From Flavisolibacter ginsengisoli DSM 18119 (GTDB taxonomy: Bacteria; Bacteroidota; Bacteroidia; Chitinophagales; Chitinophagaceae), in NCBI RefSeq assembly GCF_900129295.1, contig NZ_FQUU01000003.1, positions 310,001 to 374,000 on the forward strand: 64,000 nucleotides of DNA, read 5' to 3'. Positions 1 to 8,510 of the stretch are shown piece by piece. How positions within the stretch are numbered: the stretch's first letter is position 1; the number at the start of each line of letters is the position of its first letter. The notes under the pieces are model-generated. The model did not search any database. It was not told where the DNA came from and saw nothing but the letters and a program-made list of their open reading frames with translations. Position numbers and translations under genes: made by a program.

Positions 1-267
1 TTCTATGGCAATTGCAAAAAGAAACGCAGGAAAGAAATTGCCTAATAAACCGGAACATACTACCAGCGCTAACTTTTGCCTGGGAATTTTTGAAATATGA
101 AATAAGGCAAAAGGAATAAATACAAGCCCGGCCGAAAAGATCCGTAAGGCTCCTATTTGAATACCCGTAAGATTTTCAGAGCCTTTTTTCATCAAAATGA
201 AGGAACTGCCCCAGATCAGCGATAACAAAATGAAAATACTCCAGTTTCTTAGTTTATGATTGTTCAT
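1..267 (-). CDS. EamA/DMT-family transporter, N-terminal part (truncated by window edge)
   Basis: The reverse strand reads open from an ATG at 267 to the window edge, 89 codons. The protein starts MNNHKLRNWSIFILLSLIWG and continues with the GSSF-x-LMKKG turn and RI-x-SAG segment typical of the first EamA repeat of drug/metabolite transporters. Three hydrophobic segments are visible, so it is an inner-membrane protein. The substrate cannot be read from the sequence. It is divergent from the polyphosphate kinase gene, with about 100 bases of shared upstream DNA. Family assignment is good; the C-terminal half lies outside the window. Confidence 0.8.
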   Translation of the reverse strand, partial: MNNHKLRNWSIFILLSLIWGSSFILMKKGSENLTGIQIGALRIFSAGLVFIPFALFHISKIPRQKLALVVCSGLLGNFFPAFLFAIAIE

Positions 268-317
268 AAAATACGATCAGTTCCTCCTTTGAAATATTAA
301 TGATCCCACGTAATGAG

Positions 318-346
318 TTTGCAAAAGTGCAGAAGGATTACATTTG
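318..346 (+). promoter_or_regulatory. Bacteroidota-type promoter for ppk2
   Basis: TTTG at 318-321, a 17-base spacer, then TACATTTG at 339-346, an exact match to the -7 consensus TAnnTTTG. The predicted start of transcription is about 353, giving a leader of roughly 13 bases before the ATG at 366. Confidence 0.6.
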
Positions 347-365
347 AATACAATAAATCTTTTTC

Positions 366-1115
366 ATGAGCCGGTTATCAGACATTAGTACAAAAGCTCC
401 TAAAGAGCTGGATAAAGAAAAGATAAAAGGTGAAACAGCCAAACTTGTAAAACGCTTTGATGAATTGCAATACCTGTTGTATGCAGAAAGCAAGCATGCA
501 GTGCTGGTTATTCTACAGGGATTGGATGCCAGTGGTAAAGATGGCGTTATCAATAAGGTCTTTGGGCAGCTAAACCCACAAGGAGTGCAGGTTACATCCT
601 TTAAAGCACCAACCGAGGAAGAATTGAAACATGATTTTCTTTGGCGTATTCACAGGCATGCACCTGAAAAAGGAATGATCCAGATCTTCAACCGGAGCCA
701 ATATGAAGATGTGTTAGTAACGCGTGTACATGGTTGGTGCGATGATGAAACAGCCAATAAAAGGTTTGAGGCTATCAACCATTTTGAACAACTGCTCACT
801 GTTCATAACAACACCATGGTTTTTAAGTTTTACCTCCACATATCTCCTGAAGAGCAACAGGCAAGATTTAAAGAAAGGCTGGAAGATCCACGTAAAATGT
901 GGAAATACAATAAGAGAGATTTTGAAGAAGCTGCCATGTGGGAAAAGTATATGAAGGTTTATGAAGATGTTTTCCAGAATTGCAATGTTTTACCATGGAC
1001 CATTGTGCCTGCAGACCAAAACTGGTATAAGGAATATGTAATTGCCAAAGAAGTGGTAGAAGCGTTAACTAAGTTGGATATGAAATATCCACAAATAAAG
1101 GAAGAGGCTCGATAA
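366..1115 (+). CDS. ppk2: PPK2-family polyphosphate kinase / polyphosphate:nucleotide phosphotransferase
   Basis: 249 residues, a normal single-domain PPK2 length. Walker A is GLDASGKDG at residues 52-60, Walker B-like IFNRSQYEDV at 107-116, and the lid segment KERLEDPRKMWKY at about 169-181. The family transfers phosphate between polyphosphate and nucleotides in the cytoplasm. The YEDV motif after FNRS resembles the polyphosphate-nucleotide phosphotransferase branch rather than class I enzymes with FNRSWYNR; whether AMP, ADP or both are used is inference. The gene is followed after 43 bases by mscL in the same direction and may share its transcript. Confidence 0.9.
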   Translation: MSRLSDISTKAPKELDKEKIKGETAKLVKRFDELQYLLYAESKHAVLVILQGLDASGKDGVINKVFGQLNPQGVQVTSFKAPTEEELKHDFLWRIHRHAPEKGMIQIFNRSQYEDVLVTRVHGWCDDETANKRFEAINHFEQLLTVHNNTMVFKFYLHISPEEQQARFKERLEDPRKMWKYNKRDFEEAAMWEKYMKVYEDVFQNCNVLPWTIVPADQNWYKEYVIAKEVVEALTKLDMKYPQIKEEAR

Positions 1116-1158
1116 ACTATTCATTTGGCTTATATTAGTAAAACTAAAACTATACATT

Positions 1159-1536
1159 ATGGGATTTGTAAAAGAATTCAGGGAATTCGCGCTTAAAGGC
1201 AATGTTATAGACCTTGCCATAGCAGTTATCATAGGTGCTGCTTTTGGTGCCATAATTTCTTCATTGGTTGACGATGTGATCACACCGCTTCTTTTAACCC
1301 CTGCTTTGAAGGCTGCACATGCCGAAGACCTGGATAAGCTTACGTGGGGAGCTGTTAAATACGGCAAATTCCTGGCTGCAGTTATCAAGTTCCTACTTGT
1401 AGCCCTGGTTTTATTCCTGATTATACAGGGCATCAATAAGATGAAGCGTAAGAAAGAAGAAGTAGCTCCTGCTCCGCCTGAATATTCACTGCAGGAAAAA
1501 CTCCTGATAGAGATCAGGGATTCTCTTAGGAAATAA
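1159..1536 (+). CDS. mscL: Large-conductance mechanosensitive channel
   Basis: 125 residues, close to the usual MscL length of about 130-140. The N-terminal amphipathic helix MGFVKEFREFALKGNVIDLA and the first membrane helix AVIIGAAFGAIISSLVDDVI match the family's most conserved stretch. The second helix is at about residues 72-92, followed by a basic KMKRKK cluster and a cytoplasmic C-terminal helix. It forms a homopentameric pore in the inner membrane that opens under osmotic downshock. The periplasmic loop is fairly short. It lies downstream of ppk2 and is closed by the terminator at 1579-1607. Confidence 0.95.
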   Translation: MGFVKEFREFALKGNVIDLAIAVIIGAAFGAIISSLVDDVITPLLLTPALKAAHAEDLDKLTWGAVKYGKFLAAVIKFLLVALVLFLIIQGINKMKRKKEEVAPAPPEYSLQEKLLIEIRDSLRK

Positions 1537-1578
1537 CTATTAACCAGCTTTTTGTCCTATAAATCGTATTTTTGACCA

Positions 1579-1607
1579 GTCCCGTTTATTAACGGGACTT
1601 TTCTTTT
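1579..1607 (+). terminator. Rho-independent terminator after mscL
   Basis: Perfect 8-bp stem GTCCCGTT / AACGGGAC with a TATT loop, followed directly by TTTTCTTTT. Confidence 0.85.
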
Positions 1608-1618
1608 AAATATTGACC

Positions 1619-2398
1619 GTGAGTACTTACCAGATAAAGCTTGACCAGTTTGAAGGCCCCTTTGACCTCCTTCTTTTCTTCATTGAAAGGGATGAACTGG
1701 ATATATACAATATTCCCATCACCAGGATCATTAATGATTTCCTGGATTTTATCCATTCACAGGAATCATTGAATATTGAGCTCTCCAGCGAGTTTATCCT
1801 GTTCATATCGACCCTTATGCGTATCAAGGCAAAAATGCTGCTGCCACGCAAGGAAATAGATGCACAGGGTAATGAGATAGATCCCAGGCAGGAATTGGTA
1901 GATAAGATACTGGAGTACAAAAAGTATAAGGAAGTATCAGCACGCATGGCGGAAATGGAAGCCGACAGGATGCTGATGATCAAAAGAGGAAATATTCAAA
2001 AAGAACTTTCCTCTATTGGTGAGGAAGCCAGTGAAGGAACGGAAGTGCAAACCATTACCATGTTCAAGCTGATGAAGGCATTTGAACGCGTGATGCAGCG
2101 CTACCACGACAGGTTTAATAAGCCTATGCACACCGTGGTCCGCTACAATTACTCCATCGAACAAAGCAAGACTGACCTGATATCCAAGGCCCAAAGCGAA
2201 AGGACGTTATCTTTTGAAAGAGTTTTTGACAACATTGAGAACAGGGTTCAAGCGATCTTTATATTTCTATCCATGCTGGAACTGGTCCAGGGAAAGTTTC
2301 TGCGTATTATGATAGGCGAAGGCAAGAACAATTTCATTGTGGAATACAACGAAGCTGAAGAAGGCCTAACGGATGAAGAGCATATGAGACTGTTGTAG
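1619..2398 (+). CDS. scpA: Segregation and condensation protein A (kleisin)
   Basis: About 259 residues. The N-terminal block YQIKLDQFEGPFDLLLFFIE is the kleisin signature that binds the SMC neck. The middle part carries a charged linker, and the C-terminal winged-helix segment includes FIFLSMLELVQGK. ScpA bridges SMC heads together with ScpB in chromosome condensation and segregation; scpB is not next to it here. No ATG lies at the 5' end: candidate starts are TTG at 1613 and GTG at 1619. GTG was chosen because it gives a start close to the conserved YQIKL block, but TTG cannot be excluded. The gene starts soon after the mscL terminator, so it needs its own promoter, which I did not identify. 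Confidence 0.9.
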   Translation: MSTYQIKLDQFEGPFDLLLFFIERDELDIYNIPITRIINDFLDFIHSQESLNIELSSEFILFISTLMRIKAKMLLPRKEIDAQGNEIDPRQELVDKILEYKKYKEVSARMAEMEADRMLMIKRGNIQKELSSIGEEASEGTEVQTITMFKLMKAFERVMQRYHDRFNKPMHTVVRYNYSIEQSKTDLISKAQSERTLSFERVFDNIENRVQAIFIFLSMLELVQGKFLRIMIGEGKNNFIVEYNEAEEGLTDEEHMRLL

Positions 2399-2635
2399 GC
2401 AAAAGGAAAGCGTTGGTTGACAGGTTAACAAGTTGAAAAGTTGATAAGGAGAGAAAGAAATGTAAAATGCAAATAAAAAATTTGCCTTAGATCAATAAGA
2501 CCCCCTTATAAATAAACATCGCCGAAAGGTTGATAACACTCAATAGTAACATTCTACCTAAGTAAATGATGCCTGGCATTACAACAAGTTTGCATCCCAC
2601 CGGTAGGTATGACCTAAATAACCAGAAACAAAAAA

Positions 2636-4564
2636 CTATAAACTATAAACAGTTGAAGTTTCTTTAACCATTTCCCTCACTGCGTTGGCTATTCCCTGTT
2701 CGTCATAGCCACACTCGCGGTGAAGATCTTTCAGGGTGCCATGTTCAACAACCCGATCAGGTATACCCAGCATTCTAAGCTCGTTCTTATAGCCATGTTC
2801 AGCCATGAACTCTGTTACTGCACTTCCAAAGCCACCTACAATGGTTCCATCTTCCACAGTGATGATTTTAGAATATTCTTTGAGTGCCTCATGAAGTAAT
2901 TCTTCATCCAATGGCTTGGCAAAACGCATATCAAAATGTGCCGGAGTAATACCGTCTTTGCGCAGTTCGCGAATGGCAGCCGCTGCAAAATTGCCCGGGT
3001 GTCCTATAGTAAGGATGGCAATGTCTTTACCGTCACGTAGTTTTCGGCCCTTACCGATCTGTATCTCTTCAAATGGCTTTCTCCATTCCGGCATCACGCC
3101 TTCACCCCGTGGATAGCGGATCACAAAGGGTAGTGTAGTACTGTCTAATTGCGCTGTGTACATCAGGTTGCGCAGTTCCTGCTCATTCATTGGAGCAGAA
3201 ATGATCATATTAGGAATGCACCTGAAATAGGCAATATCATAGGCACCATGGTGCGTTGGACCATCTTCACCTACCAGTCCGCCACGGTCAAGGCAAAAAA
3301 CAACCGGCAGCTTTTGAATAGCTACATCATGCACCACCTGGTCGTAGGCACGCTGCATAAAGGAAGAATAGATATTGCAAAAGACCTTCATGCCCTGTGT
3401 AGCCATGCCGGCACTTAAGGTAACAGCATGTTGTTCACAGATGCCTACATCAAAGGCACGGTCAGGCATTTTCTCCATCATAAATTTGAGTGAAGAACCT
3501 GAAGGCATTGCGGGGGTAATGCCAAATATCTTTTTATTCTGTTCTGCCAGCTCAATTATAGAATGGCCAAAAACGTCCTGGTATTTCGGTGGTTGGGGAA
3601 TATCGTATTTCTTTTTAAAGATCTCACCTGTGATCTTATCAAAAAGACCGGGTGCATGCCACTTGGTCTGGTCTTTTTCTGCAAGGGCATAACCTTTACC
3701 TTTTACAGTAATGATATGCAGCAACTTGGGACCCGGTATGCTGCGCAGATCTTTAAGCGTATCAACCAGCTTGGTAATATTGTGACCGTCAATAGGTCCA
3801 AAATACCTGAAGTTGAGGGCTTCAAAAAGATTACTGCTGCGTGTTACCATTCCCTTGATGCCTGCTTCCAGTTTGCTGGCCATATCCCTGGTGAAGCGTT
3901 TACCAACCGGCAGCTTGCCCAATAGGTTCCAGACATCATCCCTAAGTTTATTATAAGTGGGAGAGATGGTAATATCGGTCAGGTATTCCTTTAAAGCACC
4001 AACATTAGGGTCAATGCTCATGCAGTTGTCATTGAGTATCACCAGCATGTCGGCATCTGTCACACCTGCATGATTCAAAGCTTCGAAGGCCATCCCCGCT
4101 GTCATAGAACCATCACCAATGATGGCAACGGACTTTCGGTCTGTTTCACCTTTGTATTTTGCCGCCATGGCCATGCCAAGGGCAGCAGAAATAGAAGTAG
4201 AGGAGTGACCTACTCCAAAAGTATCATACTCGCTTTCTGATCTTTTAGGGAAGCCGCTTAGTCCTTTGTATTTCCTGTTGCTGATAAAATTGTCCCTTCT
4301 GCCTGTTAGTATTTTATGTCCGTAAGCCTGGTGGCCCACGTCCCATACCAATTGGTCATATGGTGTGTTATAGATATAGTGGAGGGCCACACTGAGTTCC
4401 ACCACGCCAAGGCTGGCTGCAAAATGCCCACCATGAACACTGACCACGTCAACAATGAATTGACGCAATTCATCACACACCTGGTGTAATTGCTCCTTTG
4501 GAACCTTTTTCAGGTCCTCAGGCGAATTGATCGTTTGTAAAAGCGGCCCGGCAGGTATTTGCAT
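2636..4564 (-). CDS. dxs: 1-deoxy-D-xylulose-5-phosphate synthase
   Basis: 642 residues, full length. The enzyme condenses pyruvate and glyceraldehyde 3-phosphate to DXP, the first step of the MEP isoprenoid pathway, with thiamine diphosphate. Visible hallmarks are the VHGGHFAASLG block at about 43-53, the ThDP/Mg site GDGSMTAG at about 150-157 with its NDN partner at 178-180, the catalytic glutamate in DVGICEQHA at about 372-380, and DRGGLVGEDGPTHHG at 426-440. It appears monocistronic and faces away from the lytS/lytT genes. The pathway supplies the polyprenyl precursors that the GGGP synthase (8511-9266) and UbiA-like protein (53332-54189) would need. Confidence 0.97.
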   Translation of the reverse strand: MQIPAGPLLQTINSPEDLKKVPKEQLHQVCDELRQFIVDVVSVHGGHFAASLGVVELSVALHYIYNTPYDQLVWDVGHQAYGHKILTGRRDNFISNRKYKGLSGFPKRSESEYDTFGVGHSSTSISAALGMAMAAKYKGETDRKSVAIIGDGSMTAGMAFEALNHAGVTDADMLVILNDNCMSIDPNVGALKEYLTDITISPTYNKLRDDVWNLLGKLPVGKRFTRDMASKLEAGIKGMVTRSSNLFEALNFRYFGPIDGHNITKLVDTLKDLRSIPGPKLLHIITVKGKGYALAEKDQTKWHAPGLFDKITGEIFKKKYDIPQPPKYQDVFGHSIIELAEQNKKIFGITPAMPSGSSLKFMMEKMPDRAFDVGICEQHAVTLSAGMATQGMKVFCNIYSSFMQRAYDQVVHDVAIQKLPVVFCLDRGGLVGEDGPTHHGAYDIAYFRCIPNMIISAPMNEQELRNLMYTAQLDSTTLPFVIRYPRGEGVMPEWRKPFEEIQIGKGRKLRDGKDIAILTIGHPGNFAAAAIRELRKDGITPAHFDMRFAKPLDEELLHEALKEYSKIITVEDGTIVGGFGSAVTEFMAEHGYKNELRMLGIPDRVVEHGTLKDLHRECGYDEQGIANAVREMVKETSTVYSL

Positions 4565-4851
4565 TAAGGATGTTTAAAGCTGTAAAAATATTTACTTTTT
4601 TGCCAAAAGTTGGCATCCTTCAAAAGGTTAACAAAACCGGAGTCATATGGTTGGATATGTGAAACAAATCTATTTCCGTTGTTTTGGATATGACTAGAAG
4701 CAGGTAGATGTATGAAAAAAGTCAAAACTCAAAAGCTAAAATGTAAATAATGGACATCAATGGGCTATTCAGCCTTAAACAAGCCAATATTTACATTAAC
4801 GATCGATCAGAAGGGGCTCAAATACTAACATTTTCCAACTATATCCTATAC

Positions 4852-4948
4852 ATAAGCCATAGATGTACTGAGGATATCCCGACTCTATAAGAGTCGGCTT
4901 ATCGTCGGCTTATCCTCGGCTTATCCTCGGGATATCCTCGGGATATCT
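4852..4948. repeat. Palindromic repeat with 11-bp tandem units, copy 1
   Basis: Core palindrome CCGACTCT-ATA-AGAGTCGG at 4879-4897. It is followed by five contiguous 11-bp units: TCGGCTTATCG (4894), TCGGCTTATCC (4905), TCGGCTTATCC (4916), TCGGGATATCC (4927) and TCGGGATATCT (4938). To the left, GAGGATATCCC (4870-4880) is an inverted unit and pairs with GGGATATCCTC at 4929-4939. Positions 4852-4903 match 38010-38061 at 47 of 52 bases, with 34 identical bases at 4870-4903. Two copies in one window point to a dispersed genomic repeat family. Confidence 0.85.
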
Positions 4949-5212
4949 CCTACTCTGATTGACTATTGTATTCAACCTTGAGGGTAGGAAAAACTACCGG
5001 TTTAGCGGTTAGAAACCAATTATTACTTGGAATCGAACAGGTATGGGTGCTGATTCTTATTTATAAGCGCTTATTAAGAATCTGCAATCACTTTTGAGGG
5101 ATTGGGTAGCAGCCAGGTAAATAAGCCAGGATAGGTAGCGCTTAGCTACCTTTATTTGCAACATATTATTCCATTTGTAAAACTTATCTTCCACTGGTAT
5201 ATTTACGCAACC

Positions 5213-5240
5213 TTGTTACAAAGCCTCCTCTTTAAATTTG
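5213..5240 (+). promoter_or_regulatory. Bacteroidota-type promoter abutting the lytS start
   Basis: TTG at 5213-5215, 17-base spacer, exact TAAATTTG at 5233-5240. Transcription would begin within a few bases of the ATG at 5244, implying a leaderless or nearly leaderless mRNA. Confidence 0.5.
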
Positions 5241-5243
5241 TAT

Positions 5244-6278
5244 ATGCAGTTTAAGCTGAACAGATATTGGACCTTCCAGATAGTGGGTTGGGGACTTTTT
5301 GGCATTATCAATATATTCTTTGCCTTCATTTTCGGGCAATTTAAAGCCACCATGCTGTGCCGCCTGTTGTTTTTCCTTGAAATAGGTATCATCAGTTCTC
5401 ATTTCATGCGCCAGATCATCCGTAAAAATTCACTTTTATTGCGGCCTATTAACCAGCAGATCATTTTTTTGCTGATACTAACTTTGTTATTCGCCTCTTT
5501 TTTCAGCCTGGTGCAAACACCTTTTGAAGCTTTTTATAATTTTTACCCTACAGGCAAACCTGCACCGTTTCATGTGCATTTCTTTTATAATCTCTCTTCC
5601 TCCTTTGTACTATTGTTCATCTGGAACAGTATATACTTTATGTATCACTATGTAGCCAAGAGCCGGAAGCAGCAACTGGATACGCTGCAACTGGAAGCAT
5701 TGGTGAAATCATTGGAACTAAAAACCATCAAAGCCCATATCAATCCACATTTCATATTCAATGCATTGAACAGCATACGTGCATTAATAGACGAAAACCC
5801 GGCAAGAGCCCGCAGGGCCATCACCGAGTTGAGTAATATTTTACGAAGCAGCCTGCAGGCTGAAAAAGGTGAGACAGTGTCGCTTGAAGAGGAATTGAAA
5901 ATTGTTAAGGATTACCTGGCGCTTGAGCACATGCGGTTTGAAGACCGGCTTCAGGTGGAATATGCAATTGATGATGATACTCTGGGACAACAAGTGCCCC
6001 CGATGATGTTGCAAACCCTGGTGGAAAACGCCATCAAGCATGGTATAAGCAGGCAGTTGAAGGGTGGTGTGGTGAAGATCATTAGTGATTTTAAAGAGAA
6101 TTATCATGAACTGGCCGTACAGAATACAGGGCACCTGAATGGAGGGGCTTCGCATGGAGGATTTGGATTGTCGAGCACCCAGGATAGGCTGGAACTGCTA
6201 TATGGTAACAAGGCAAGATTCCAGATACAGCAATTGAATAAAGAGCTGGTAGAAGCAAAGGTGCTGATACCCGCCTGA
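5244..6278 (+). CDS. LytS/YehU-type sensor histidine kinase
   Basis: 344 residues from the ATG at 5244 (a TTG two codons upstream is in frame but overlaps the -7 promoter box). Four hydrophobic segments fill the first 130 or so residues, so it is an inner-membrane sensor. The kinase core has the His_kinase signature KAHINPHFIFNALNSIRALI, whose first histidine region carries the phospho-acceptor, and an ATPase N-box PPMMLQTLVENAIKHG near residue 250. No HAMP or extracytoplasmic sensor domain is visible. It is 85 bases upstream of the LytTR regulator at 6364 and is surely its partner. The signal is unknown. Confidence 0.9.
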   Translation: MQFKLNRYWTFQIVGWGLFGIINIFFAFIFGQFKATMLCRLLFFLEIGIISSHFMRQIIRKNSLLLRPINQQIIFLLILTLLFASFFSLVQTPFEAFYNFYPTGKPAPFHVHFFYNLSSSFVLLFIWNSIYFMYHYVAKSRKQQLDTLQLEALVKSLELKTIKAHINPHFIFNALNSIRALIDENPARARRAITELSNILRSSLQAEKGETVSLEEELKIVKDYLALEHMRFEDRLQVEYAIDDDTLGQQVPPMMLQTLVENAIKHGISRQLKGGVVKIISDFKENYHELAVQNTGHLNGGASHGGFGLSSTQDRLELLYGNKARFQIQQLNKELVEAKVLIPA

Positions 6279-6363
6279 AAATGGATAAAAGTTTAAATTA
6301 GCAACACTTAATAATCAACCATCATTCCGGGATCGAAACCCGGACAAAATATAAACAGATTTC

Positions 6364-7098
6364 ATGAGAGCCATTTTAATAGACGATGAACGCCTGGCCC
6401 GTGCCGAATTACGCAAGCTGTTACAGGAATTTCCTGAAATTGAGATCATAGATGAAGCCTCCAATGCAGAAGAAGGTTTGCATAAGATAGAAACACAAAA
6501 TCCTGATCTTATTTTCCTGGATATACAAATGCCGGGTAAGACAGGTTTTGATCTTTTGTCTGAACTGGACCATGCTCCGCATGTGATCTTTACCACTGCT
6601 TATGATGAATATGCGCTGAAGGCTTTTGAGGTGAACGCGTTGGATTATTTATTAAAACCTGTAGAACCCAGGAGGCTGGCGGATGCAGTGGAAAAATTGA
6701 AAAGGTCTAACTCTAATTTTGTTTCTGATCGTCCGCAACAGCTATCAGAGAACAACAGCATTTTAAATGAGAACGACCAGGTGTTTGTAAAGGATGGAGA
6801 AAGATGTTGGTTTGTTAAGCTGGGAGAGGTACGTTTATTTGAAAGTGTAGGCAATTATGCAAAAGTATTTTTCGGTCCCAATAAACCCCTGATATTAAAA
6901 TCGCTGAATGCACTGGAAGAGAGACTGGATGAAAAGGTATTCTTTCGTGCCAATCGCAAACATATTGTCAACCTTCGAATGATTGATAAAATAGAGCCCT
7001 ACTTCAATGGCGGCTTATTGCTTGAGCTAAAAGGAGGAGAGAAAATAGAAGTGAGTCGCAGGCAAACCGTGAAGTTCAAAGAGATGATGAGTCTTTGA
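6364..7098 (+). CDS. LytTR-family response regulator
   Basis: 244 residues. The receiver domain (about 1-120) has the acidic pair IDDER at 6-10, the phosphorylatable aspartate D53 in FLDIQMPG, the T-TAYDEYA block and the lysine in LLKPVE. The C-terminal LytTR DNA-binding domain (about 145-244) shows FESVGNYAKVFF and FFRANRKHIVNLRMIDKIEPY. Such regulators bind direct-repeat operators upstream of their targets. It forms a two-gene unit with the kinase at 5244, and is followed 61 bases later by a lipoprotein peptidase that might be a target or just a neighbour. Confidence 0.93.
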   Translation: MRAILIDDERLARAELRKLLQEFPEIEIIDEASNAEEGLHKIETQNPDLIFLDIQMPGKTGFDLLSELDHAPHVIFTTAYDEYALKAFEVNALDYLLKPVEPRRLADAVEKLKRSNSNFVSDRPQQLSENNSILNENDQVFVKDGERCWFVKLGEVRLFESVGNYAKVFFGPNKPLILKSLNALEERLDEKVFFRANRKHIVNLRMIDKIEPYFNGGLLLELKGGEKIEVSRRQTVKFKEMMSL

Positions 7099-7159
7099 TT
7101 TTTTGCCAATAAAAATTATTGTTCCCCGATTCAAATCTGAAGCTGGTTAAAATCTTATT

Positions 7160-8449
7160 ATGAAGAAAGTGTTTTTGCTTTTCAGCATTGGTGTAAGTTT
7201 TATTGCCTGTGCCCAGAAAACTGGTAGCGTAATTAATGTTAAAGAAGTGCAGCGTGTGGAGACTGCCCTTGCCTCTGATGATATGCGCGGTCGTAAAGCT
7301 GGTACCCCGGATATTGACAGAGCGGCACAGTTTATAGCTGGCGAGTTTAAAAAAACAGGTTTACAACCGGTGAACGGAGACAGTTACCTGCAGGAATTTA
7401 TCATGGTGCGGTCAAACATGAGATCGGTGAAAGGTGAAATTGATGATTACGAGCTGGATCCTAAAAATATAATTGTAGTATCACAGGAAGAAGAGTTGAA
7501 AATGGATGAAAAGTCAGGCTATGAAGTGCAATACGTAAAGGAGGGGGAGGACATACGGAAACGGGTAAGCGAAATAATGGCCATGAAAAAGAACACACTT
7601 GTATTCATAGATACAGGTTTTAATAAGATGTTTGCCCGGCTTGGTGGATTTAAAAGACCTTATTTTAAATCTGAGAAAAAAGAATCTCCGAATGTTATTT
7701 ATGTATTAGGGATGTTTCAGCCAAAGGAATTCAAAATAAAGGCGGAGCAAAGTTTTGAAGAATCAAAATATGCTAATGTGGTGGGCGTTTTGCCTGGCCG
7801 CAGCCGCAAGAATGAATACGTAATCTTCTCAGGGCATTATGATCATTTAGGAGTAGGGAAGCCACAGGAGGGAGATAGTATATACAACGGTGCGAATGAT
7901 GATGCAGCCGGAACTACGGCGGTGATATTATTGGCGAAGCATTTTAAAAAATTAAATAATAATCAACGCACCCTTGTGTTTGTGGCCTTTACCGCAGAGG
8001 AAATCGGTGGTTTTGGTTCACAGTATTTTTCAAAGCAGTACGATCCAAAACAGGTAATGGCCATGTTCAATATTGAGATGATTGGAACTGATAGTAAATG
8101 GGGAAAGAATTCTGCTTATATCACGGGTTATGAAAAAACAAATATGGGTAAGATCCTTCAAAAGAATTTGAAGGGCACTTCATTTAGTTTTTATCCTGAT
8201 CCTTATACAGATCAGAACTTATTTTACCGGTCAGACAATGCTACATTGGCCAGGTTGGGCGTGCCTGCGCATACTATCTCTACGAGCAAGATGGATAATG
8301 AACCCAATTACCACCAGTTGAGCGATGAGGTGAAGACTTTAGATATGAAAAACATGGCTGCAATTATTGAGGCCATTGCAGCAAGCAGCCGGTCAATTAT
8401 CAGCGGGGTTGATACACCAACAAGAGTAAAAACAGAAGACCTGAAATAA
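7160..8449 (+). CDS. M28-family zinc aminopeptidase-like lipoprotein
   Basis: 429 residues. The N-terminus MKKVFLLFSIGVSFIAC ends in a lipobox-like FIAC, so a lipid-anchored, exported protein is likely. The M28 di-zinc site is visible: HYDHLG with H226, NGANDDAAG with D247, FTAEEIGGFG with E280/E281, NIEMIG with E306 in the usual Asp position, and a histidine in EPNYHQLSDE near the end. A PA-like insert appears to lie between about residues 85 and 200. The family cleaves N-terminal residues from peptides. It stands downstream of lytS/lytT and ends in a strong terminator at 8470. Confidence 0.9.
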   Translation: MKKVFLLFSIGVSFIACAQKTGSVINVKEVQRVETALASDDMRGRKAGTPDIDRAAQFIAGEFKKTGLQPVNGDSYLQEFIMVRSNMRSVKGEIDDYELDPKNIIVVSQEEELKMDEKSGYEVQYVKEGEDIRKRVSEIMAMKKNTLVFIDTGFNKMFARLGGFKRPYFKSEKKESPNVIYVLGMFQPKEFKIKAEQSFEESKYANVVGVLPGRSRKNEYVIFSGHYDHLGVGKPQEGDSIYNGANDDAAGTTAVILLAKHFKKLNNNQRTLVFVAFTAEEIGGFGSQYFSKQYDPKQVMAMFNIEMIGTDSKWGKNSAYITGYEKTNMGKILQKNLKGTSFSFYPDPYTDQNLFYRSDNATLARLGVPAHTISTSKMDNEPNYHQLSDEVKTLDMKNMAAIIEAIAASSRSIISGVDTPTRVKTEDLK

Positions 8450-8469
8450 ATAAAAGATCACCTATTATG

Positions 8470-8499
8470 AAAAGAGACACATTGGTGTCTCTTTTTTTA
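8470..8499. terminator. Bidirectional terminator between M28 peptidase and GGGP synthase
   Basis: 11-bp stem AAAAGAGACAC / GTGTCTCTTTT with an ATTG loop, T-run on the plus side and A-run on the other, located between two converging genes. Confidence 0.85.
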
Positions 8500-8510
8500 T
8501 GAGAATTCTT

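Larger units (their letters stand above)
4565..5243. other. Non-coding region of about 680 bases between dxs and lytS
   Basis: No credible ORF in either strand. It holds the palindromic/tandem repeat described at 4852-4948, an interrupted inverted repeat GATTCTTA (5052-5059) / TAAGAATC (5075-5082) enclosing the perfect palindrome ATAAGCGCTTAT (5063-5074), a stem-loop AGGTAGC / GCTACCT (5133-5151) followed by TTATTT, and the promoter at 5213-5240. The stem-loop at 5133 could insulate lytS from upstream transcription. Nothing else recognisable was seen. Confidence 0.6.

Noticed and set aside
1567-1574. TATTTTTG as a scpA promoter
   Set aside because: It matches TAnnTTTG, but transcription would begin within the mscL terminator hairpin and the TTTG upstream is too close (12 bases).
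4894-4948. CRISPR-like array
   Set aside because: The 11-bp units are contiguous with no unique spacers and no cas gene is present.
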